From positions 5,348,501 through 5,412,500 of the forward strand of contig NZ_CP116304.1 of assembly GCF_028010285.1 (NCBI RefSeq): a DNA stretch of 64,000 nt, written 5' to 3'. The notes below the pieces were generated by a model. It worked only from the letters and a program-made list of their open reading frames with translations. It did no database searches and was not told where the DNA came from. Of this stretch, positions 1-10,326 are shown one piece after another. Within the stretch, counting starts at the first letter, position 1; the number at the start of each line of letters is the position of its first letter. Source of the DNA: Pseudomonas sp. Q1-7. Its GTDB lineage: Bacteria; Pseudomonadota; Gammaproteobacteria; Pseudomonadales; Pseudomonadaceae. A program made the translations under genes and the position numbers.

Positions 1-1
1 G

Positions 2-2170
2 TTCGACTACCGCGCGCCCGCCGGGGTGCCCCGTGCCGCCCTGCAACCAGGCGTGCGGCTGCGGGTGCCCTTCGGCCGGCGCGAGATCATCGGTGTCCTG
101 GTGGAGCTGGCCGAGCACAGCGAAGTGCCGGCGGACAAGCTCAAGCCCGCCATTGAGCTGCTGGACAACCGCCCGCCCCTGCCGCCGACGCTGTTCAAGC
201 TGTGCCTGTGGACAGCCCAGTACTACCAGCACAGCCTCGGCGACACCTTGAGCTGGGCCCTACCGGTGCTGCTTCGCCAAGGCGAGCCCGCCGAGGCGCG
301 GCAAGAGCGTTTCTGGCATGCCGTGCCCGGTGCCAGCGCCGACGATCCGCGGCTGGCCCGTGCGCCGCGCCAGCGCCAGGCCCTGGCCACCCTGGCCCAG
401 CACCCCCACGGCGTGGCGCACCAGTTGCTCGGCCAGTTGCAGCTGAACAAGGACAGCCTCGACATCCTGTTGGACAAGGGCCTGGTGCGGACGGAAGTGC
501 GTCGCCATGCCTCCAGCGAGCGACATGGCCCGCTGCTGGCCCAGCCGGAGCTGCCGCTCAATCCGGAGCAGCGCGCCGCCTTCGACGCGGTTCACGCGTC
601 CTTCGGCGCCTTCAACGCCTTGCTCCTGGCTGGGGTCACCGGCAGCGGCAAGACCGAGGTCTACCTGCAACTGATCCGCCAGACCCTGGAAGCCGGCAAA
701 CAGGCCCTGGTGCTGATTCCCGAGATCAATCTCGGCCCGCAGACCCTGGAGCGCTTCTCGCGCCGCTTCAACGCGCGGATCGCCCTGCTGCACTCGGCGG
801 TGAACGACCGCGAACGCCTGGATGCCTGGCTGGCCGCTCGCGATGGCGAAGCCGATATCGTCATCGGTACCCGTTCGGCGCTCTTCACCCCGTTGAAGAA
901 CCCTGGCCTGATCATCATCGACGAAGAGCACGACGCCTCCTACAAGCAGCAGGAGGGCCTGCGCTACCACGCCCGTGACCTGGCCCTGGTGCGCGCCCGC
1001 CAGGAGAACATCCCGGTCCTCCTGGGCTCGGCCACGCCGTCGCTGGAAAGCCTGCAGAACGCCCACGCCGGCCGCTACGGTCTGCTGCGCCTGACCCAAC
1101 GCGCCGGCGGTGCGAAGCAGCCGCGCTTCCTGCGCCTGGACGTGAAAAGCCTGCCGCTGGACTCCGGCATTTCCATGCCGCTGCAGCAGGCCATCGCGCA
1201 GACCCTGGCGGCCGGCCAGCAGGTGCTGGTGTTCCTCAATCGCCGCGGCTTCGCCCCGACCCTGTTGTGTCACGACTGCGGCTGGATCAGCCAATGCCCG
1301 CGCTGCGATGCGCGGATGACGCTGCACCAGCGCCACAACGAACTGCGCTGCCACCACTGCGGCCATACGCAACGCCAGCCGGCCTGCTGCCCCGACTGCG
1401 GGCGGGTCGACCTGCGGCCGGTGGGCGCCGGAACCGAGCGCGCGGAAGAACGCCTGGCGATCCTCTTCCCGAAGACACAGGTTCTGCGCATCGACCGCGA
1501 CAGCACGGCACGCAAGGACGCCATGGACAAGCTGTTCACCACCATCCACCGTGGTGAGCCCTGCATCCTGGTGGGGACCCAGATGCTCGCCAAGGGGCAC
1601 CATTTCCCCCGCGTCACCCTGGTGGCGATCCTCGACGCCGACGGCGGCCTGTTTTCCGCCGACTTCCGCGCCAGCGAGCGCATGGCCCAGCTCATCGTCC
1701 AGGTCGCCGGCCGCGCCGGACGGGCGGAAGAGCCGGGCAAGGTGATCATCCAGACCCACCTGGCCGAGCATCCGCTGCTGGTGCAGCTCACTGAGCAAGG
1801 CTACTTCGCCTTCGCCGAGCAGGCCCTTGCCGAGCGCCGCGCCGCTGGCTTGCCCCCTTTCGCCCACCTCGCCTTGCTACGCGCCGAGGCCCACAAGCCG
1901 GGCCAGGCGGAGGCGTTCCTCGACAGCGCCTGCGCCGAAGCCGAGCAGCAACTGGCCGAGACGGGCGTCAATGGCGTCGAGCTGCTGGGTCCGGTGCCCG
2001 CCCCCATGGAGCGCCGCGCCGGCCGCTATCGCGCACAACTGCTGTTGCAGGCCAGTGCGCGTGCGCCACTGCACCGCCTCCTGACACCCTGGAGCCAGGC
2101 CCTGGAGCAGTTGCCCGGTGGTCGGACAGTGCGCTGGTCGCTGGATGTCGACCCCATAGACCTGTTCTAG
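2..2170 (+). CDS. priA: Primosomal replication-restart helicase PriA (5' end missing)
   Basis: PriA is a 3'-5' DNA helicase that binds stalled forks and reloads the replicative helicase. The frame is open to the window edge, so the start lies upstream; about 17 residues are missing if it has the usual length near 739 aa. Counting from the internal GTG at 26, the Walker A motif GVTGSGKT is at residues 203-210 and the DEEH box at 299-302. The paired zinc-binding cysteines (CHDC, CPRC, CHHC, CPDC) lie around residues 415-460, followed by the C-terminal helicase half. It reads toward argS, with a 137-bp gap holding a small hairpin and the argS promoter. Confidence 0.97.
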   Translation, partial: FDYRAPAGVPRAALQPGVRLRVPFGRREIIGVLVELAEHSEVPADKLKPAIELLDNRPPLPPTLFKLCLWTAQYYQHSLGDTLSWALPVLLRQGEPAEARQERFWHAVPGASADDPRLARAPRQRQALATLAQHPHGVAHQLLGQLQLNKDSLDILLDKGLVRTEVRRHASSERHGPLLAQPELPLNPEQRAAFDAVHASFGAFNALLLAGVTGSGKTEVYLQLIRQTLEAGKQALVLIPEINLGPQTLERFSRRFNARIALLHSAVNDRERLDAWLAARDGEADIVIGTRSALFTPLKNPGLIIIDEEHDASYKQQEGLRYHARDLALVRARQENIPVLLGSATPSLESLQNAHAGRYGLLRLTQRAGGAKQPRFLRLDVKSLPLDSGISMPLQQAIAQTLAAGQQVLVFLNRRGFAPTLLCHDCGWISQCPRCDARMTLHQRHNELRCHHCGHTQRQPACCPDCGRVDLRPVGAGTERAEERLAILFPKTQVLRIDRDSTARKDAMDKLFTTIHRGEPCILVGTQMLAKGHHFPRVTLVAILDADGGLFSADFRASERMAQLIVQVAGRAGRAEEPGKVIIQTHLAEHPLLVQLTEQGYFAFAEQALAERRAAGLPPFAHLALLRAEAHKPGQAEAFLDSACAEAEQQLAETGVNGVELLGPVPAPMERRAGRYRAQLLLQASARAPLHRLLTPWSQALEQLPGGRTVRWSLDVDPIDLF

Positions 2171-2181
2171 GGCGACCGCCC

Positions 2182-2202
2182 GACCGATAGCACCGATCGG
2201 TC
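2182..2202 (+). terminator. Small hairpin after priA
   Basis: Arms GACCGAT (2182-2188) and ATCGGTC (2196-2202) form a 7-bp stem with a 7-nt loop just after the priA stop. There is no clear U-run, so termination is only possible. Confidence 0.35.
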
Positions 2203-2224
2203 CTTGCGGCTCGCCGCTTAAAAC

Positions 2225-2254
2225 TTGAAGCTGCGGCAGCAGGCCGCCGATAAT
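2225..2254 (+). promoter_or_regulatory. Predicted sigma-70 promoter of argS
   Basis: A -35-like TTGAAG (2225-2230) and a -10-like GATAAT (2249-2254) are separated by 18 nt, about 50 nt upstream of the argS ATG. This is the only good AT-rich hexamer pair in the priA-argS gap. It is a pattern match only. Confidence 0.55.
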
Positions 2255-2307
2255 GCACAGTTTTCAACCAGCGCCAGCCCTCTTCGGGGCGGCCGGAAGA
2301 GCAGAAG

Positions 2308-4047
2308 ATGAAAGACACCATTCGCCAGCTGATCCAGCAAGCCCTGACCCGTCTCGCCAACGAGGGCGTGCTGCCCGAAGGCGTCAGCCCGGCCATTCAG
2401 GTGGAAAACACCAAGGACAAGAGCCACGGCGATTTCGCCAGCAACATCGCCATGATGCTGGCCAAGCCGGCTGGCATGAAGCCGCGCGACCTGGCCGAAA
2501 GGCTCATCGCCGCCCTGCCCCAGGATGACCAGGTGGCCAAGGTGGAAATCGCCGGCCCCGGCTTCCTCAACTTCTTCCAGAACACCCAGGCCCTGGCCCA
2601 GCGCCTGGAAGACGCGCTGGCCGACGAACACCTCGGCGTGCGCAAGAACGGCCCGCAGCAACGGGTCATCGTGGATCTGTCGGCGCCGAACCTGGCCAAG
2701 GAAATGCACGTCGGCCACCTGCGTTCCACCATCATCGGCGACGGTGTGGCGCGCGTGCTGGAGTTCCTCGGCGATACCGTCATCCGCCAGAATCACGTGG
2801 GCGACTGGGGCACCCAGTTCGGCATGCTGCTGGCCTATATGCAGGAACAGCCGGTGGGCAGCGACGCCGAGCTTTCGGACCTGGAATCCTTCTACCGGGC
2901 CGCGAAGAAACGCTTCGACGAATCCAGCGAGTTCGCCGACCGCGCCCGCGAGCTGGTGGTCAAGCTCCAGGCGGGCGATCGCGATTGCCTGAGCCTGTGG
3001 ACCCGCTTCAACGATATTTCGCTGAGCCACTGCCAGGCCGTCTACGACCGCCTGGGCGTGAAGCTCAGCATGGCCGACGTGAAAGGCGAGAGCGCCTACA
3101 ACGACGACCTGCCCAAGGTGGTCGAAGACCTGCGCGCCAAGGGCCTGCTCACCGAGAGCGACGGCGCCCTCTGCGTATTCATGGACGAATTCAGGAACGC
3201 CGAAGGCAATCCCCTGCCACTGATCGTGCAGAAGGCCGGCGGCGGCTACCTCTACGCCACCACCGACCTGGCCGCCACCCGCTACCGCGCCAATGTGCTC
3301 AAGGCCGACCGCGCCCTCTACTTCGTTGACCAGCGCCAGGCCCTGCACTTCCAGATGGTGTTCGCCGCCGCCCGCCTGGCCGGCTTCGTACCTGCCTCCT
3401 TCGACATGGAGCACATGGGCTTCGGCACCATGAACGGCGCCGATGGCCGCCCCTTCAAGACCCGCGACGGCGGTACGGTGAAGTTGATCGACCTGCTGGA
3501 CGAAGCCGAGCAGCGCGCCTATGACCTGGTCAAAGGCAAGAATCCCGAACTGGACGAGGCGGAACTGCGGCAGATCGCCCGCGCCGTGGGCATCGGCGCG
3601 GTGAAGTATGCGGATCTGTCCAAGCACCGCACCAGCGACTACAGCTTCAACTTCGACCTGATGCTGAGCTTCGAAGGCAACACCGCCCCTTACCTGCTCT
3701 ACGCCTACACCCGCGTGGCCAGCGTGTTCCGCAAGCTGGGCAAGGACTTCGGCGAAGTGGACGGCCAGATTGAACTGGTGGCCGAACAGGAACAGGCCCT
3801 GGCCGCCAAGCTGGCGCAGTTCGCCGACACCCTCGGCAACGTTGCCGAGAAGGGTGTGCCGCATCTCCTCTGCGCCTACCTCTATGACCTGGCCGGCCTG
3901 TTCTCCAGCTTCTACGAGAACTGCCCGATCCTCACCGCCGAGGACCAGGCCACCCGGCAAAGCCGCCTGCGCCTCGCCGCGCTGACCGGCCGCACCCTCA
4001 AGCAGGGCCTGGAACTGCTCGGCCTGCAAACCCTCGAACGCATGTAA
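2308..4047 (+). CDS. argS: Arginyl-tRNA synthetase
   Basis: This class I synthetase charges tRNA-Arg with arginine in the cytoplasm. The 579-aa product has the normal family length. The HIGH-type signature reads HVGH at residues 134-137 inside [15 protein letters not shown]. An N-terminal Arg-tRNA synthetase domain (about 1-85) precedes it, and the C-terminal anticodon-binding DALR domain holds the [16 protein letters not shown] segment. The ATG follows GAGCAGAAG. The next gene begins 6 nt after the stop, so the two are probably cotranscribed. Confidence 0.98.
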   Translation: MKDTIRQLIQQALTRLANEGVLPEGVSPAIQVENTKDKSHGDFASNIAMMLAKPAGMKPRDLAERLIAALPQDDQVAKVEIAGPGFLNFFQNTQALAQRLEDALADEHLGVRKNGPQQRVIVDLSAPNLAKEMHVGHLRSTIIGDGVARVLEFLGDTVIRQNHVGDWGTQFGMLLAYMQEQPVGSDAELSDLESFYRAAKKRFDESSEFADRARELVVKLQAGDRDCLSLWTRFNDISLSHCQAVYDRLGVKLSMADVKGESAYNDDLPKVVEDLRAKGLLTESDGALCVFMDEFRNAEGNPLPLIVQKAGGGYLYATTDLAATRYRANVLKADRALYFVDQRQALHFQMVFAAARLAGFVPASFDMEHMGFGTMNGADGRPFKTRDGGTVKLIDLLDEAEQRAYDLVKGKNPELDEAELRQIARAVGIGAVKYADLSKHRTSDYSFNFDLMLSFEGNTAPYLLYAYTRVASVFRKLGKDFGEVDGQIELVAEQEQALAAKLAQFADTLGNVAEKGVPHLLCAYLYDLAGLFSSFYENCPILTAEDQATRQSRLRLAALTGRTLKQGLELLGLQTLERM

Positions 4048-4053
4048 CGGACT

Positions 4054-4758
4054 ATGGCGAAGAAGAAAGCTGCACCCAAGCGCGGGGCCAGCCGCTACCA
4101 GGCGCCGGCCAAGAAACCGGTGCCCGGCTGGGTCTGGCTGGCCATCGGACTGGTCATCGGTGGCTTCGTGATGTTCCTGAACAAGCTCGAACCCGGCCGC
4201 GACGAAGTCCGCCGGGCCAAGCCCGAGCAAGCCACGAGCGGCAAGGCCGGCAACGATGCAGGCAAGGCCCAGGGCAGGCCGACCGCCGCGCCGCCCCAGG
4301 AGCCGGCCAAGCCGAAGTACGACTTCTACACGCTCCTGCCGGAATCGGAGGTCATCGTGCCGCCGGAGGCAGCACCGAAGGAAACGCCGCCTCCACCAGC
4401 CGCGCAGAAGCCGGTCACGCCTGAAGAAGCGGCCAAGATCGACGCCGCGCGTGCCCAGGCCGCCCTGAATGGCGAGACCCCGCCCCCGCCGCCCGTGGTG
4501 GCCAAGGCGCCGGTCACCAACCAGTTCTTCCTCCAGGCCGGTTCCTTCCGCACACGGGACGACGCTGACCGGGTCCGCGCACAGATCATCCTGCTCGGCC
4601 AGAACGTCCAGGTGGAATCCGGCACTGTCCGCGAGGAAACCTGGTACCGCGTGCTGGTCGGCCCCTTCGCCAACCGCGAGCAGCTCGCCTCGGCGCAGAA
4701 ACAACTGGCCGGCAGCGGTTTCAGCAATCTGCTGTTACAGCAGCGCCAAAGCCGTTGA
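4054..4758 (+). CDS. SPOR-domain membrane protein, FtsN-like
   Basis: This 234-aa single-pass inner-membrane protein has a short basic cytoplasmic N-terminus (KKKAAPKRG) and one membrane segment at about residues 24-42. A Pro/Ala-rich periplasmic linker follows. The C-terminal SPOR domain (about 151-234, starting NQFFLQAGSF) in this family binds denuded septal peptidoglycan. A role in cell division or septal wall remodelling follows from the architecture, not from any catalytic residue. It sits 6 nt after argS and upstream of hslVU. Confidence 0.85.
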   Translation: MAKKKAAPKRGASRYQAPAKKPVPGWVWLAIGLVIGGFVMFLNKLEPGRDEVRRAKPEQATSGKAGNDAGKAQGRPTAAPPQEPAKPKYDFYTLLPESEVIVPPEAAPKETPPPPAAQKPVTPEEAAKIDAARAQAALNGETPPPPPVVAKAPVTNQFFLQAGSFRTRDDADRVRAQIILLGQNVQVESGTVREETWYRVLVGPFANREQLASAQKQLAGSGFSNLLLQQRQSR

Positions 4759-4772
4759 GCGCTTGATTGCCC

Positions 4773-4794
4773 GGTCCGGTTGAAAAGCCGGACC
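4773..4794 (+). terminator. Hairpin after the SPOR gene
   Basis: GGTCCGG (4773-4779) pairs with CCGGACC (4788-4794) around an 8-nt loop, 15 nt after the SPOR gene stop. It lacks a U-tract and could be a weak terminator or an RNA 3'-end stabiliser upstream of hslV. Confidence 0.45.
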
Positions 4795-4852
4795 AGGCCC
4801 CCCATCTGAGTTTCCATTCGGGCATTTCGCCCCGCTGCGTGGAGACTCTCCC

Positions 4853-5386
4853 TTGACCACCATCGTTTCAGTTCGCCGCAACGGCAAAGTCGTCATGGGC
4901 GGCGACGGCCAGGTTTCCCTCGGCAACACCGTCATGAAGAGCAACGCCCGCAAGGTCCGTCGTCTCTACCACGGTCAGGTTCTGGCCGGCTTCGCCGGCG
5001 CCACCGCCGACGCCTTCACCCTCTTCGAGCGCTTCGAGGGCCAGCTGGAAAAACATCAGGGCCATCTCGTCCGCGCCGCCGTCGAGCTGGCCAAGGACTG
5101 GCGTACCGACCGCTCCCTGAGCCGCCTGGAAGCCATGCTCGCGGTCGCCAACAAGGACGCCTCGCTGATCATCACCGGCAACGGTGACGTGGTCGAACCC
5201 GAGCATGGGCTGATCGCCATGGGATCGGGCGGCGGGTTCGCCCAGGCCGCCGCCATGGCGCTGCTGCAACACAACACCGAGCTGTCCGCCCGCGAAGTGG
5301 CCGAGACCGCCCTGAACATCGCCGGCTCCATCTGCGTGTTCACCAACCAGAACCTGACCATCGAGGAGCTGGACAGCGCCGAGTGA
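4853..5386 (+). CDS. hslV: HslV (ClpQ) protease subunit
   Basis: HslV is the N-terminal-nucleophile threonine peptidase of the HslUV proteasome-like complex. The start is TTG, preceded by GTGGAGA. This start is fixed because the mature enzyme needs Thr2 directly after the initiator Met (MTTIVSVRR). The 177-aa product keeps the GGDGQVSLG loop and [10 protein letters not shown] region of the family. The hslU start follows 29 nt after the stop, so the protease and its ATPase are made from one transcript. Confidence 0.97.
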   Translation: MTTIVSVRRNGKVVMGGDGQVSLGNTVMKSNARKVRRLYHGQVLAGFAGATADAFTLFERFEGQLEKHQGHLVRAAVELAKDWRTDRSLSRLEAMLAVANKDASLIITGNGDVVEPEHGLIAMGSGGGFAQAAAMALLQHNTELSAREVAETALNIAGSICVFTNQNLTIEELDSAE

Positions 5387-5415
5387 GGCCGCCGTCCTGC
5401 ACTGGAGCACTTTTC

Positions 5416-6753
5416 ATGTCCATGACGCCCCGCGAAATCGTCCACGAACTCAACCGCCACATCGTGGGCCAGGATGACGCCAAGCGCGCCGTCGCCATCG
5501 CCCTGCGCAACCGCTGGCGGCGCATGCAGCTGCCCGCCGAGCTGCGCGCCGAGGTGACGCCGAAAAACATCCTGATGATCGGCCCGACCGGCGTCGGCAA
5601 GACCGAGATCGCCCGCCGCCTGGCCAAGCTGGCCAATGCGCCCTTCATCAAGGTCGAAGCCACCAAGTTCACCGAGGTGGGCTATGTCGGCCGCGACGTC
5701 GAATCCATCATCCGCGACCTGGCCGACGCCGCGGTGAAGATGATGCGCGAACAGGAAATGCACCGCGTGCGCTACCGCGCCGAGGACGCCGCCGAGGAGC
5801 GCATCCTCGACGCTCTGCTGCCCCAGGCCCGCAGCGGTTTTGGCGACGAACAGCCACGCGAGGATTCCAACACCCGCCAACTGTTCCGCAAGCGCCTGCG
5901 CGAAGGCCAGCTGGATGACAAGGAAATCGACATCGAAGTGGCCGAATCCCCGGCCGGCGTGGAGATCATGGCCCCGCCCGGCATGGAGGAAATGACCAAC
6001 CAGTTGCAGAACCTCTTCTCCAACCTCGGCAAGGGCAAGCACAAGAGCCGCAAGCTGAAGGTCAAGGAAGCCATGAAGCTGGTGCGCGACGAAGAAGCCG
6101 CGCGCCTGGTCAATGAGGAAGAACTCAAGGCCGCCGCCCTGGAAGCGGTGGAGCAGAACGGTATCGTCTTCATCGACGAGATCGACAAGGTGGCCAAGCG
6201 CGGCAATGTCGGTGGCGCCGATGTCTCCCGCGAGGGCGTGCAGCGCGACCTGCTGCCGCTGATCGAGGGCTGCACCGTGAACACCAAGCTGGGTATGGTG
6301 AAGACCGACCACATCCTGTTCATCGCCTCCGGCGCCTTCCACCTGGCCAAACCCAGCGACCTGGTGCCGGAACTGCAGGGCCGCCTGCCGATCCGCGTCG
6401 AACTCAAGGCCCTGTCGCCAGAAGACTTCGAACGCATCCTCACCGAACCCCATGCCTCGCTGACCGAGCAGTACAGCGCGCTGCTGAAGACCGAAGGCCT
6501 GAATATCGAGTTCGCGCCGGACGGCATCAAGCGTCTGGCCGAGATCGCCTGGCAGGTCAACGAAAAGACCGAGAACATCGGTGCCCGCCGCCTGCACACC
6601 CTGCTCGAGCGCCTGCTGGAAGAGGTGTCCTTCAGCGCCGGCGACCTGGCCGCTCAGCACGACGAAACGCCGATCCGCATCGACGCCGCCTACGTCAACA
6701 ACCACCTCGGCGAGCTGGCCCAGGACGAAGACCTGTCGCGCTACATCCTCTGA
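5416..6753 (+). CDS. hslU: HslU ATPase subunit
   Basis: HslU is the AAA+ unfoldase that feeds substrates to HslV. The 445-aa product has Walker A GPTGVGKT at residues 57-64, the Walker B-type [10 protein letters not shown] in the second half, and the variable I-domain between them. The C-terminal peptide DLSRYIL is of the type that docks into HslV. An in-frame start at 5383 would overlap the hslV stop and add unrelated residues. The ATG at 5416 gives the canonical MSMTPREIV start. Confidence 0.97.
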   Translation: MSMTPREIVHELNRHIVGQDDAKRAVAIALRNRWRRMQLPAELRAEVTPKNILMIGPTGVGKTEIARRLAKLANAPFIKVEATKFTEVGYVGRDVESIIRDLADAAVKMMREQEMHRVRYRAEDAAEERILDALLPQARSGFGDEQPREDSNTRQLFRKRLREGQLDDKEIDIEVAESPAGVEIMAPPGMEEMTNQLQNLFSNLGKGKHKSRKLKVKEAMKLVRDEEAARLVNEEELKAAALEAVEQNGIVFIDEIDKVAKRGNVGGADVSREGVQRDLLPLIEGCTVNTKLGMVKTDHILFIASGAFHLAKPSDLVPELQGRLPIRVELKALSPEDFERILTEPHASLTEQYSALLKTEGLNIEFAPDGIKRLAEIAWQVNEKTENIGARRLHTLLERLLEEVSFSAGDLAAQHDETPIRIDAAYVNNHLGELAQDEDLSRYIL

Positions 6754-6765
6754 CAGGTGCACACT

Positions 6766-6796
6766 GCATGCAGCCGGCACCCCGCCGGCTGCATGC
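6766..6796 (+). terminator. 13-bp perfect hairpin between hslU and the DUF971 gene
   Basis: GCATGCAGCCGGC (6766-6778) and its exact complement (6784-6796) form a 13-bp stem with a 5-nt loop. Only TTCT follows, so it may act as partial terminator or attenuator 17 nt before the next gene. Confidence 0.7.
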
Positions 6797-6813
6797 TTCT
6801 GGAGATTCCTGAC

Positions 6814-7188
6814 ATGCGCATTCCCAGCGCCATCAAACTGCACAAGGCCTCCAGGACCCTGGAACTGGAGTACGGCCCGGACGAGCGCTACAGCCTCAGC
6901 GCGGAGTTCCTGCGCGTGCATTCGCCCTCGGCGGAAGTTCAAGGCCACGGCAAGCCCATCCTCCAGTACGGCAAGCTGAATGTCGGCCTGAGCGGATTGG
7001 AGCCGGCCGGCAACTATGCCCTGAAATTGACCTTCGACGACGGCCACGACAGCGGCCTCTTCACCTGGGACTACCTCTACCAACTGGCTACTCGCCAGGA
7101 AGAGTTGTGGAACGACTACCTGCGGGAGCTCGAGGCTGCCGGCCGCTCTCGCGATCCGGACGAATCAGTGGTCCGGCTGATGCTCTGA
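6814..7188 (+). CDS. DUF971 protein (gamma-butyrobetaine hydroxylase N-terminal-like)
   Basis: This 124-aa cytoplasmic protein is a stand-alone DUF971 domain, the fold that forms the N-terminal part of gamma-butyrobetaine hydroxylases. It contains LELEYGPDERYSLSAEFLRVHSPSAE and the GHDSGLFTWDYLYQL segment typical of the family. Its biochemical role is unknown. The ATG at 6814 is chosen over an in-frame ATG at 6757 because CTGGAG lies just upstream and homologues start MRIPxxIKLHK. It follows hslU after a strong hairpin. Confidence 0.85.
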   Translation: MRIPSAIKLHKASRTLELEYGPDERYSLSAEFLRVHSPSAEVQGHGKPILQYGKLNVGLSGLEPAGNYALKLTFDDGHDSGLFTWDYLYQLATRQEELWNDYLRELEAAGRSRDPDESVVRLML

Positions 7189-7464
7189 TGCGGTGCAGGC
7201 CGCGCCCCACTCCCGCCCACGCCGCCCAAGGTTAGGGCGTATTTTCTAATTGCTCGCGACATACTCCCGCTGCAGCGAAGTCTCTGCGGTCGGCTTGCGC
7301 AAACTGACAAACTCGGGTAACCAAGTTCTGGCAGGGTCCATGCATTTGGCATCGCCAGATACAGAGAAATACGCGAAGTTCGCTTCGCCTTCCCGGTAAC
7401 CCGAGCCAGTCAGCGCGCCGTTCCGCCCGTGCGCTGCTCGACTCAGGACAATGGAGCGTCGTAG

Positions 7465-9144
7465 ATGAGCAACAAGAACAACGAAGACCTGCAGCGCCAA
7501 GCCTCGGACAACACCCTGAACCTCAATCCGGTGATAGGGATCCGCGGCAAGGACCTGCTGTCTTCTGCGCGGATGGTGCTGCTGCAGGCCATCAAGCAAC
7601 CTTTCCACAGTGCCAAGCACGTGGCTCATTTCGGCCTGGAGCTGAAAAACGTTCTGCTGGGCCAGTCCGGCCTGCAACCGGAAGCCGATGACCGCCGCTT
7701 CAATGACCCGGCCTGGAGCCAGAACCCGCTGTACAAACGTTACCTGCAGACTTACCTCGCCTGGCGCAAGGAGCTGCACAGCTGGATCGAACAGAGCAAC
7801 CTCTCCGAACAGGACTCCAGCCGCGGGCATTTCGTCATCAACCTGATGACCGAAGCCATGGCGCCCACCAACAGCATGGCCAACCCGGCTGCGGTCAAGC
7901 GTTTCTTCGAGACCGGCGGCAAGAGCCTGCTCGACGGTCTGTCCCACTTGGCCAAGGACCTGGTGAACAATGGCGGCATGCCCAGCCAGGTGAACATGGA
8001 CGCCTTCGAGGTCGGCAAGAACCTCGCCACCACTGAAGGCGCGGTGGTCTTCCGCAACGACGTGCTGGAGCTGATCCAGTACCAGCCCATCACCGAAAGC
8101 GTGCACGAGCGCCCGCTGCTGGTGGTACCGCCGCAGATCAACAAGTTCTACGTCTTCGACCTGTCGCCGGAGAAAAGCCTGGCGCGCTTCTGCCTGCGCA
8201 ACGGCCTGCAGACGTTCATCGTCAGCTGGCGCAACCCGACCAAGGCCCAGCGCGAATGGGGCCTGTCGACCTACATCGACGCGCTCAAGGAAGCCATCGA
8301 CGCTGTCCTGAAAATCACCGGCGCCAAGGACCTGAATATCCTGGGCGCCTGTTCCGGCGGCATCACCACGGTCGCCCTGCTCGGCCACTACCAGGCCACC
8401 GGCGAGCACAAGGTCAACGCCTTCACCCAGATGGTCAGCGTGCTCGATTTCAACCTCGACACCCAGGTCGCCCTGTTCGCCGACGAGCAGACCCTGGAAG
8501 CCGCCAAACGCCGCTCCTATCAGGCCGGCGTGCTGGAGGGCAAGGACATGGCCAAGGTGTTCGCCTGGATGCGCCCCAACGACCTGATCTGGAACTACTG
8601 GGTCAACAACTACCTGCTGGGCAACGAGCCGCCGGCCTTCGACATCCTCTACTGGAACAACGACACCACGCGCCTGCCCGCCGCACTGCACGGCGAGCTG
8701 GTGGAAATGTTCAAGACCAACCCGCTGACCCGGCCCAACGCCCTGGAGGTGTGCGGCACCCCCATCGACCTCAAGCAGGTAGCTGTCGACTTCTATTGCG
8801 TGGCCGGCACCACTGACCACATCACCCCCTGGGAAGCCTGCTACCGCTCGGCGCGCCTGCTGGGTGGCAAGTGCGAATTCGTGCTGTCCAACAGCGGCCA
8901 CATCCAGAGCATCCTCAACCCGCCGGGCAATCCCAAGGCGCGCTTCTCCACCAGCAGCGATATGCCGGAGGACCCGAAGGTCTGGCTGGAGAACGCCACC
9001 AAGCACGCCGATTCCTGGTGGCTGCACTGGCAGCAGTGGATCGGCGAGCGTTCCGGCAAGACCAAGAAAGCCAACTTCACCCTGGGCAACAAGGCCTTCC
9101 CGGCCGGTGAAGCGTCGCCCGGCACCTATGTGCACGAGCGATGA
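7465..9144 (+). CDS. phaC1: Class II poly(3-hydroxyalkanoate) synthase 1
   Basis: PhaC1 polymerises medium-chain-length (R)-3-hydroxyacyl-CoA into PHA on the granule surface. The 559-aa protein has the lipase-like box GACSGG with Cys296 as nucleophile, Asp451 in TTDHITPW and His479 in SNSGHIQS, matching class II numbering. The ATG has a GGAG 8 nt upstream. The 276-bp upstream gap contains a TTTCTAATT element (7243-7251) also found upstream of phaI, but no confident sigma-70 promoter. It is first in the phaC1-phaZ-phaC2-phaD run. Confidence 0.98.
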   Translation: MSNKNNEDLQRQASDNTLNLNPVIGIRGKDLLSSARMVLLQAIKQPFHSAKHVAHFGLELKNVLLGQSGLQPEADDRRFNDPAWSQNPLYKRYLQTYLAWRKELHSWIEQSNLSEQDSSRGHFVINLMTEAMAPTNSMANPAAVKRFFETGGKSLLDGLSHLAKDLVNNGGMPSQVNMDAFEVGKNLATTEGAVVFRNDVLELIQYQPITESVHERPLLVVPPQINKFYVFDLSPEKSLARFCLRNGLQTFIVSWRNPTKAQREWGLSTYIDALKEAIDAVLKITGAKDLNILGACSGGITTVALLGHYQATGEHKVNAFTQMVSVLDFNLDTQVALFADEQTLEAAKRRSYQAGVLEGKDMAKVFAWMRPNDLIWNYWVNNYLLGNEPPAFDILYWNNDTTRLPAALHGELVEMFKTNPLTRPNALEVCGTPIDLKQVAVDFYCVAGTTDHITPWEACYRSARLLGGKCEFVLSNSGHIQSILNPPGNPKARFSTSSDMPEDPKVWLENATKHADSWWLHWQQWIGERSGKTKKANFTLGNKAFPAGEASPGTYVHER

Positions 9145-9243
9145 AAGATTGCGCCCTGCGCACCACTGCCCCCGGCACCGGGATGTGCCCTGTGCGCCGC
9201 CGGCAATCGCCGGGGGCGCCGTCCAGGCACGGCCTGGCGGATT

Positions 9244-9278
9244 CGGGAGGAGTCGCCGAAGGCTTCTCCCGGTTTTCT
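9244..9278 (+). terminator. Hairpin with T-run between phaC1 and phaZ
   Basis: An outer stem CGGGAG/CTCCCG (9244-9249 and 9266-9271) encloses a shorter inner stem and is followed by GTTTTCT. It looks like an intrinsic terminator or attenuator, set 20 nt before phaZ, and could reduce readthrough from phaC1. Confidence 0.6.
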
Positions 9279-9297
9279 AATCAATAGGGCTTCGCGC

Positions 9298-10155
9298 ATG
9301 CCGCTACCTTTCGTATTCCGAACCATCGAGCTGGACGGCCAGACCATCCGTACCGCCGTCCGCCCCGGTCAGTCGCACATGACACCGCTGCTGATCTTCA
9401 ACGGCATCGGCGCCAACCTCGAGCTGGTGTTCCCCTTCGTCCACGCCCTGGACCCGGACCTGGAAGTGATTGCCTTCGACGTGCCCGGCGTCGGTGGTTC
9501 GTCCACCCCCAGCACGCCCTATCGCTTTTCCGGCCTGGCCAAGCTGGCGGCACGCATGCTGGATTACCTGGATTACGGCCAGGTCAGCGCCATCGGCGTG
9601 TCCTGGGGCGGCGCGCTGGCCCAGCAGTTCGCCCACGACTACCCGGAACGCTGCAAGAAGCTGATCCTCGCCGCCACCTCGGCGGGCGCCGTGATGGTGC
9701 CGGGCAAACCCAAGGTGCTCTGGCGCATGGCCAGTCCGCGGCGTTACATCCAGCCCTCCTACGGCGTGCACATCGCCCCGGACATCTATGGCGGCGCCTT
9801 CCGTCGCGACCCCAGGCTGGCCCTGGCGCACGCCAGCAAAGTGCGCTCCTCCGGCAAGATGGGCTACTACTGGCAGCTGTTCGCCGGGCTTGGCTGGACC
9901 AGCATCCACTGGCTGCACCGTATCCGCCAGCCGACCCTGGTGCTGGCCGGCGACGACGACCCGATCATCCCGCTGGTGAACATGCGTCTGCTGGCCTGGC
10001 GCATTCCCAACGCGGAACTTCACGTAATCGATGACGGCCACCTGTTCCTGGTGACCCGCGCCGAGACCGTGGCGCCGATCATCATGAAATTCCTCGCCGA
10101 AGAGCGCCAACGGGCCGTGATCCACCCCCAGGCGATGCCGCTGCGAACCGGTTGA
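9298..10155 (+). CDS. phaZ: Intracellular medium-chain PHA depolymerase
   Basis: PhaZ is a granule-bound alpha/beta hydrolase that releases 3-hydroxyalkanoic acids from stored PHA. The 285-aa product shows the lipase box GVSWGG with Ser102, Asp221 in GDDDPI and His248 in DDGHLF, the triad expected of mcl-PHA depolymerases. There is no signal peptide, fitting intracellular action. Its position between the two synthases is the classic pseudomonad arrangement. Confidence 0.97.
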   Translation: MPLPFVFRTIELDGQTIRTAVRPGQSHMTPLLIFNGIGANLELVFPFVHALDPDLEVIAFDVPGVGGSSTPSTPYRFSGLAKLAARMLDYLDYGQVSAIGVSWGGALAQQFAHDYPERCKKLILAATSAGAVMVPGKPKVLWRMASPRRYIQPSYGVHIAPDIYGGAFRRDPRLALAHASKVRSSGKMGYYWQLFAGLGWTSIHWLHRIRQPTLVLAGDDDPIIPLVNMRLLAWRIPNAELHVIDDGHLFLVTRAETVAPIIMKFLAEERQRAVIHPQAMPLRTG

Positions 10156-10326
10156 AGGGCAAGGCGCTCCCTTGTGGGGCGACGGCCGGCACCCCGTTCC
10201 AGCGCGGTGCATGCTGTCATCGACTTGAATTCTGCCCGCGATAGTCTGGAATGCACTTCGTGCTTCTGATGGTACAACCCTTGCTGTAGACCTCCTGACC
10301 ACGGACCGAATACGGAGCGTTGCCCC

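Noticed and set aside
2218..4704. 828-aa open frame on the - strand opposite argS
   Set aside because: It is antisense to argS and the SPOR gene, has no recognisable domain, and arises from GC-rich codon bias.
5056..7083. 675-aa open frame on the - strand opposite hslVU
   Set aside because: Same reason: antisense shadow of hslV, hslU and the DUF971 gene.
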